Below, one piece after another: positions 59,301 through 64,000 of a stretch of 64,000 nt of DNA (its first letter is position 1; the number at the start of each line of letters is the position of its first letter). The position numbers and the translations under genes are program-made. The notes under the pieces are model-generated. The model did not search any database, was not told where the DNA came from, and saw nothing but the letters and a program-made list of their open reading frames with translations. Source of the DNA: Pleodorina starrii (lineage: Eukaryota; Chlorophyta; Chlorophyceae; Chlamydomonadales; Volvocaceae); NCBI GenBank assembly GCA_030267565.1, contig BRXU01000004.1, forward strand, positions 5,763,001 through 5,827,000, written 5' to 3'.

Positions 59301-61400
59301 CGACGCGACGCTACACCATGTTACGTGACGCGACGTGATGCTATGCTATGCCCCGCGATGCTCTACACTACGCTCCGCTACGCTCCATTACGATCCGCTA
59401 CGCTACGCTACGCTACGCTACGCTACGCTACGCTACGCTACGCTAGGCTACATGATGCGACGACGCGACATCGTGTTGCGTTGTGTAGCATTGCAATGCG
59501 ATCGTGCATGCTGCGCTGCACTACACGATGCGACGCGACGCTACGCGACACGACGTGACACGACGCGACGTGATGTGATGTGACACGACGCGACGTACCG
59601 CGACACGACGCGACGTACCGCCACACGATGCGACGTGACACAACACGACGCGACGCGACATGACACAACACGATGTGACGCGACGCAACGCGACGCTACA
59701 CTACGTTACATGACGTGATGCGACGCTATGCTATGCTCCGCGATGCTCCACACTATGCCCCGCTACGCTCCATTACGATCCGCTACGCAAAGCTATGGTA
59801 CGCTATGCTACGCTAGGCTACATGACGCGACGTCGCGACGCCGTGTTGTGTTGCGTAGCATTGCAATGCGATCGTGCATGCTGCACTGCACTACGCGACG
59901 CGACGCGATGCGACACGACGTGACGCGACACGATGCTACACTACACTATGCTCCGCGGGAAGGCGCGTACACGACTTCAATCGTGCACGTTGAAATGTGA
60001 CGTGCGATTTACGATCGTTCACGCTGCACTACACTATGGTACGCGACGCGATGCTACGCTACACTACATTACGCTACGCTACGCTACGCTACGCTACGCT
60101 ACGCTACGCTACGCTACGCTACGCGGCGGTGAGCGGCGGCGAGCGGCAACGAATAACGAGCGGCGACGATGTGAGCCGCGACGAGCCACGACCAGCGGCG
60201 ACTAACTTTGAGCCAAGCGCAGCGGTTTACTATGTTACGCTATGAAACGCTACGGTCCGCTACATACACTCCGAAAATACGCTGCGCTGTAACCGAGCGC
60301 AGCGGAGCGCGTGCGACTTTAATTGCCGATAAGCGTTAAAGCGATGAAACTGAGCGAGCGAGTGAACGAGCGAGCGAGCGAGCGACAGCGCAGCAAAGCG
60401 CAGCAGAACGTATCGGAGCGCTGCACAGGCGCGCACGACTTTAATCGCCGACACGACACGACGCTATGCTTCGCGATACGTTCCGCTAAGCTTCGTTACG
60501 ATCCGCTACGCAACGCTATGCAGCGCTCCGCTACACGCGCTCAGCTAATCGCGGAACGAGCGAGCAAACGAGCGAACGAGCGAGTGAGCGACAATGTAGC
60601 GAAGCGTAGCAGAACGCGTAGCGGAGCGCTGCACATGCGCGCACGACTTTAATCGCCGACACGACACGACGCTATGGCGCAGGCGCGCGCTTGTAGGATT
60701 GCCCTATGCTTCGTTACGATCCGCTACGCAACGCTACGCAACGCTATGCAACGCTACGCTATGCTCCGCTATGCTATACAGCATCCTAAGTAACGCGCGT
60801 GCACGATCGCATTTTCCTCGCAAATCGCAAGGCGACTTACTTTGACAAGTTTTACGCTATGATATCGCACATACATTATATGTATGATATATCTATATGC
60901 GAACAGCACATTCCGCGACGCAAACTAAATTTACGCACTTTACGCGTCGAGGTTTCGGAGCCGAGCAATTCTACTTCACGATAGCAATACGATTCACATC
61001 GCGCCGCCATGTCACAATTCCATCATTAAAATGTTGACAGCGATTGCGATGATTTCCAGGCGCGGAGGCGCTCATGCGACTTCGGCCGCGATCAGCGACA
61101 AGTAGCACAAAATAAAACATGCATAGACATGCGTACGGATGCATATCCTGCAATATAGAATGCAATACGGTATGAGAAATGCCGAAACGAAAAGCGAAAA
61201 GCCAAAGAAAAGGCATTACATCGCACGTACTACGGACAAGCGCGCGCCCTGTGGGCCGCGGGCTGCCGTAGCGCCCCTTGCGGATGCGGACGCGACCCGA
61301 CGCGACGCGACGTGACGCGACGCGACGTGACGCAATGCGACGCGACGGCCCACTATGATTCGTTACGCTCCACTATGCTCCATTACGATCCGCTACGCTA

Positions 61401-61887
61401 GGCTACATGACGCGACACGACGCGACGCGTCGTGTCGCGCTCCATTACGATGCGGTACACAACACTATGCAACGCAACGCTACGCTACGCTGTGCTATGG
61501 TACGCTACACTACGCTACACTACGCTACGCTACGGATGGTATGCAACGTGACGCTATGCTATGCTCCGCTGTGCTGCACGCTACACTCCACTATGCTCCA
61601 TTACGATCCGCTACACTACACAACGCTATGCTACGCTACGCTACACTACGCTAGGCTACATGATGCGACGCGTCGTGTCGCGCTCCATTACGATGCGGTA
61701 CGCAACACTATGCAACGCAACGTTACGCTACGCTGTGCTATGGTACGCTACACTACGCTACACTACACGATGGTATGCAACGTGACGCTATGCTATGCTC
61801 CGCTGTGCTGCACGCTACACTCCGCTATGCTCCATGACGATCCGCTACACTACACAACGCTATGCTACGCTACGCTACACTACGCTA
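61401..61887 (+). repeat. Local tandem duplication of 253 and 234 bases within the satellite
   Basis: Copies 61401-61653 and 61654-61887 both start GGCTACATGA and share GTCGCGCTCCATTACGATG and GGTATGCAACGTGACGC. They differ by small indels of pentamer units. Confidence 0.75.
61411..61439. repeat. 29-bp palindrome with 14-bp perfect arms
   Basis: Positions 61411-61424 pair with 61426-61439 around a central A. The CGACG-type pentamers read in one direction on the left and the complementary direction on the right. Confidence 0.9.
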
Positions 61888-63203
61888 GGCTACATGATGC
61901 GACGCGACGCGACGCGACACGACGCGACGCAACACGACGCGCTCCACTATGCTCCGTTACAATGCGCTACGCTACGCTATGCTACGCTACACTACTTGGA
62001 AACGGTACGGTCCGTTACATACACTCCGAAAATGCAATCACGCACACTGTGCTGCACTATGCTTCGCGACACTAGCCGAGTGTAGCGGAGCGGAATGGCG
62101 AGCGGCGCCGAATAAGGAGCGGCAACGACGCGAGCGGCAACGAGCCACGACGAGTGGCGACTAACTTTGAGCCGAGTGCAGCCGAGTGCAGCGGAGCGGG
62201 TGTGACTTGCGTTTAAGCGATGAAACCGAGCGAGCGAACGAGCAAGCGACAGCGTAGTGAAGCGCAGTCGAACACAGCAAAGCGCAGCGCAGGAGCGCAC
62301 GACTTAAATCGCCGACTTGCTTTAAGTGATCCATAGTGATCAAACCGAGCGAGCGAATGAACGAGCGTGCGAACCAGCGTGTAAGCGAACGAGCGTCCGA
62401 ACGAGCGAGCGAGCGAGCGAGCGAGTGAGCGAGCGACAGCGCAGCAAAGCACAGCAGAACGTAGCGGAGCGCTGCACAGGCGCGCACAACTTTAATCGCC
62501 GACTACGCAACGCTCCGCGATACGCTCCGCTATGCTTCGTTACGCTACGCTACGCTACGCTACGCTACGCTACGCTACGCTACGCTAACGCGCAACGCTA
62601 CACTACGTTCCGCTACGCTACGCTATGTTTCGCTACGTTCCGCTATGCTCCGCTACGCTCCGCTACGCTCCGCTATGCTCCGCTACGTTCCGCTATGCTA
62701 TGCAGCATCCTAAGTAACGCGCGTGCACGAGCGCATTTTCCTCGCAAATCGCAAGGCGACTAACTTTGACAAGCCTAACGCTATGATATCGCACATAAAT
62801 GATATGTATGATATATCTATATGCGAGCAGCAGATATCGCGACGCAAAATTAATTCACGCACTTTACGCGTCGAGGTTTCGGAGCCGAGCAATTCCACAT
62901 CGCGATAGCAATGCGATTCACATCGCGCCGCCATGTCACAATTCCATTATAAAACGTTTGATAGCGATTGCGATGATTTCCACGCGCGGAGGCGTTAATG
63001 CGACTTTGGCCGCGATCAGCGGAAACTAACACAAACTCAAACATGGCTGAACATGCGTACGGATGCATATCCTGCAATACAGAATGTAATACGCTATCAG
63101 AAAGGCCGAAACAAAAATCGAAAAGCTTAAAAAAAAGTATTACAACGGACGGACAAGCGCGCGCCCTGCGGGCCGCGGGCTGCCGTAGCGCCCCTTGCGG
63201 ATC

Positions 63204-64000
63204 GGGGGGGCTGCTGCAGGGATCGAACCTGCTGTCCGTCGGGTGAGCGCGGGATATCATCGTCGAGCAGAACGGTTGTAGCATCGGTTCCCGTGCTGTC
63301 CTCACCACCGGCGTTAGCACGCCGGTCGGTACGCCTGGCGCGATACCTGAACGGCAGTACCGGATCTGGTGGAGGAGGTGCGCTGCCTTGTGCCGTGCAT
63401 GCTACCCGTCGCCATGCCAGCGTGTGTGCACAGCGAGGCACAGCCGCCGTGCACATGATGTCCGCACGCAAAAGGTCGACGTTCGGGATGGTGTTGAAGC
63501 TCTGCACGGAGCTATCCTCCTCGGAGCAGAGCTCGGAGCACACCGCACACACCCGTGATGGCATGCGCCGGCGCAGCGCCATCGCCATGTTCGATGCAGC
63601 CTGTAGCTGCGCGGTGTACGGTACCTGCCGATCAGGCGGTAGCTGGCCGCCTGGCAGATCCTGCACGCGGCCGTCTGGCAGAGCCGCTAGGAAATCCGGC
63701 AGCTCTACAGGCCGTTCGTCGTACAGGTAATCCAGATGCAGTAAGTTGCAGAGGCGGTCCAGTAACGCCGGCTCAGCAGCCGCTGTCTGACGTGCTGCTG
63801 TACGTCGTTCTTGTCGCTGCACTGTATTCCGGTCCTGCTCGTCCGCCTGCAGCTCGGGATGAGCCCGCCGCTGACGCCGCTGTACTGTATTCCGGTCCTG
63901 CTCGTCCGCCTGCAGCTCGGGGTCAGCCCGCCGCTGACGCCGCTGTACTGTATTCCGGTCCTGCTCGTCCGCCTGCAGCTCGGGGTCAGCTCGCCGCTGA
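63204..64000 (-). CDS. N-terminal part of a repeat-bearing protein, probably Helitron-like or other mobile-element protein (partial)
   Basis: A minus-strand frame open from the right edge to the satellite border. It begins (right edge) with three 21-residue tandem repeats containing RRQRRADPELQADEQDRNT (63-base units at about 63825-64000). It continues with LDRLCNLLHLDYLYDERP, LPDFLAALPDGRVQDLPGG and MPSRVCAVCSELCSEED. Runs of RRxxRxADPE-type repeats followed by a CxxC-bearing domain are, from memory, common in N-terminal parts of Helitron helicase-like and related mobile-element proteins. That assignment is tentative. The C-terminal side is cut off at the satellite junction near 63203, and the N-terminus lies outside the window. 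Confidence 0.4.
63825..64000. repeat. 63-bp tandem repeat at the right edge
   Basis: TATTCCGGTCCTGCTCG recurs at 63825, 63888 and 63951, a strict 63-base period with a few substitutions. It is in phase with the minus-strand frame, so the protein has 21-residue repeats. The array runs off the window. Confidence 0.93.

Larger units (their letters stand above)
32399..63200 (+). repeat. 31-kb head-to-tail macrosatellite array with pentanucleotide tracts
   Basis: The array repeats a module containing, in order: (a) a GC anchor, GCGCGCCC-nnn-GGSCGCGGGC followed by TGCCGTAGCGCCCCTTG; (b) CGACG-type pentamers; (c) GTGCACGTTGAARTGTGACG; (d) TACGC pentamers; (e) GCGGCGAGCGGCAACGAATA; (f) ACTTTGAGCCGAGCGCAGCG; (g) CGCACGACTTTATTCGCCGA; (h) an AT-richer core after GCAGCATCCTAAGTA. 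Anchors lie near 32399, 34926, 37244, 39395, 41104, 43291, 49381, 56066, 57762, 59144, 61236 and 63155. Spacing is 1.4-2.5 kb except where retroelements sit. All copies face the same way. Copies on the right (56-63 kb) are more diverged than those at 35-50 kb. Open frames through it (YATLR, RRDAT, RVASR peptides) are repeat artefacts. Confidence 0.93.
54102..63200 (+). repeat. Diverged right part of the satellite array
   Basis: Continues the same module order but with more substitutions and shorter, irregular spacing (1.38-2.09 kb between anchors at 56066, 57762, 59144, 61236 and 63155). AT-richer cores follow the GCAGCATCCTAAGTA motif near 54376, 55548, 57293, 58637, 60779 and 62702. Pentamer tracts are short (59398-59452, 60057-60125, 62536-62586). 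I see no gene in it. Confidence 0.85.

Noticed and set aside
35803..62300. Many 70-210-codon open frames with YATLR, TRRDAT or RRVASR peptides in the right half of the window
   Set aside because: They exist because a 5-base repeat read in triplets gives a 5-residue period in several frames at once. The same peptides appear in overlapping frames on both strands, so they do not represent selection for a protein.
32399..63200. CRISPR-like or regularly spaced repeat array
   Set aside because: Spacing is over 1 kb and the intervening sequences are themselves repeats. This is a eukaryotic satellite, not spacers between short direct repeats.
63205..63290. tRNA-like T-arm on the minus strand (GCAGG-TTCGATC-CCTGC)
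   Set aside because: The arm pairs well, but no matching acceptor stem, D-arm or anticodon stem can be formed at the right distances, and the bases lie in the open minus-strand frame.

Overview
The window reads as nuclear DNA of a green alga of the volvocine (Chlamydomonas/Volvox) type. The evidence is GC-rich coding sequence split by many short phase-conserved introns, introns packed with micro- and minisatellites, TGTAA polyadenylation-type signals at retroelement ends, a degenerate TTTTAGGG-like telomeric tract, and the gene content. All three recognisable genes lie on the + strand in the left 29 kb.

Gene 1 (350-6077, 8 exons, 461 aa) is a chloroplast TPR plus two-transmembrane-segment protein of the LPA1/REP27 family, which acts in photosystem II assembly and D1 repair. 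Genes 2 (7947-16702, 12 exons, about 608 aa) and 3 (22262-29091, 12 exons, about 610 aa) are a tandem pair of paralogues. Each has an N-terminal signal anchor, two EGF-like modules and an exostosin-type (GT47) glycosyltransferase domain. All eleven intron positions and phases are conserved, and eight exons have identical lengths. They probably act in the secretory pathway on extracellular-matrix or cell-wall glycans.

The introns and spacers hold an unusually rich set of repeats: pentamer and hexamer tracts, two related 15-bp G-rich minisatellites in adjacent introns, a 21-bp satellite between the paralogues, a 36-bp-arm hairpin in an intron of gene 2, and a 5'-truncated LINE with a 12-bp target-site duplication in an intron of gene 3.

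From about 32.4 kb to 63.2 kb the window is one head-to-tail satellite array. Its repeating module is roughly 1.4-2.5 kb and combines a GC-rich palindromic anchor, degenerate pentanucleotide tracts (TACGC and CGACG types) and an AT-richer conserved core. It is interrupted by retroelement pieces: an internal LINE fragment at 33.05 kb, and a 5'-truncated, frameshifted LINE plus an unclassified 1.1-kb element. The last two were then carried together in a 6-kb tandem duplication (41.7-47.8 and 47.8-53.9 kb), whose copies appear to differ essentially only in simple-repeat length. The pentanucleotide tracts produce long open frames in several frames at once; these are not genes.

The last 0.8 kb leaves the satellite and holds the N-terminal part of a minus-strand protein with 21-residue tandem repeats, probably from a Helitron-like or other mobile-element protein, running off the right edge. 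I found no convincing tRNA, rRNA or CRISPR array.
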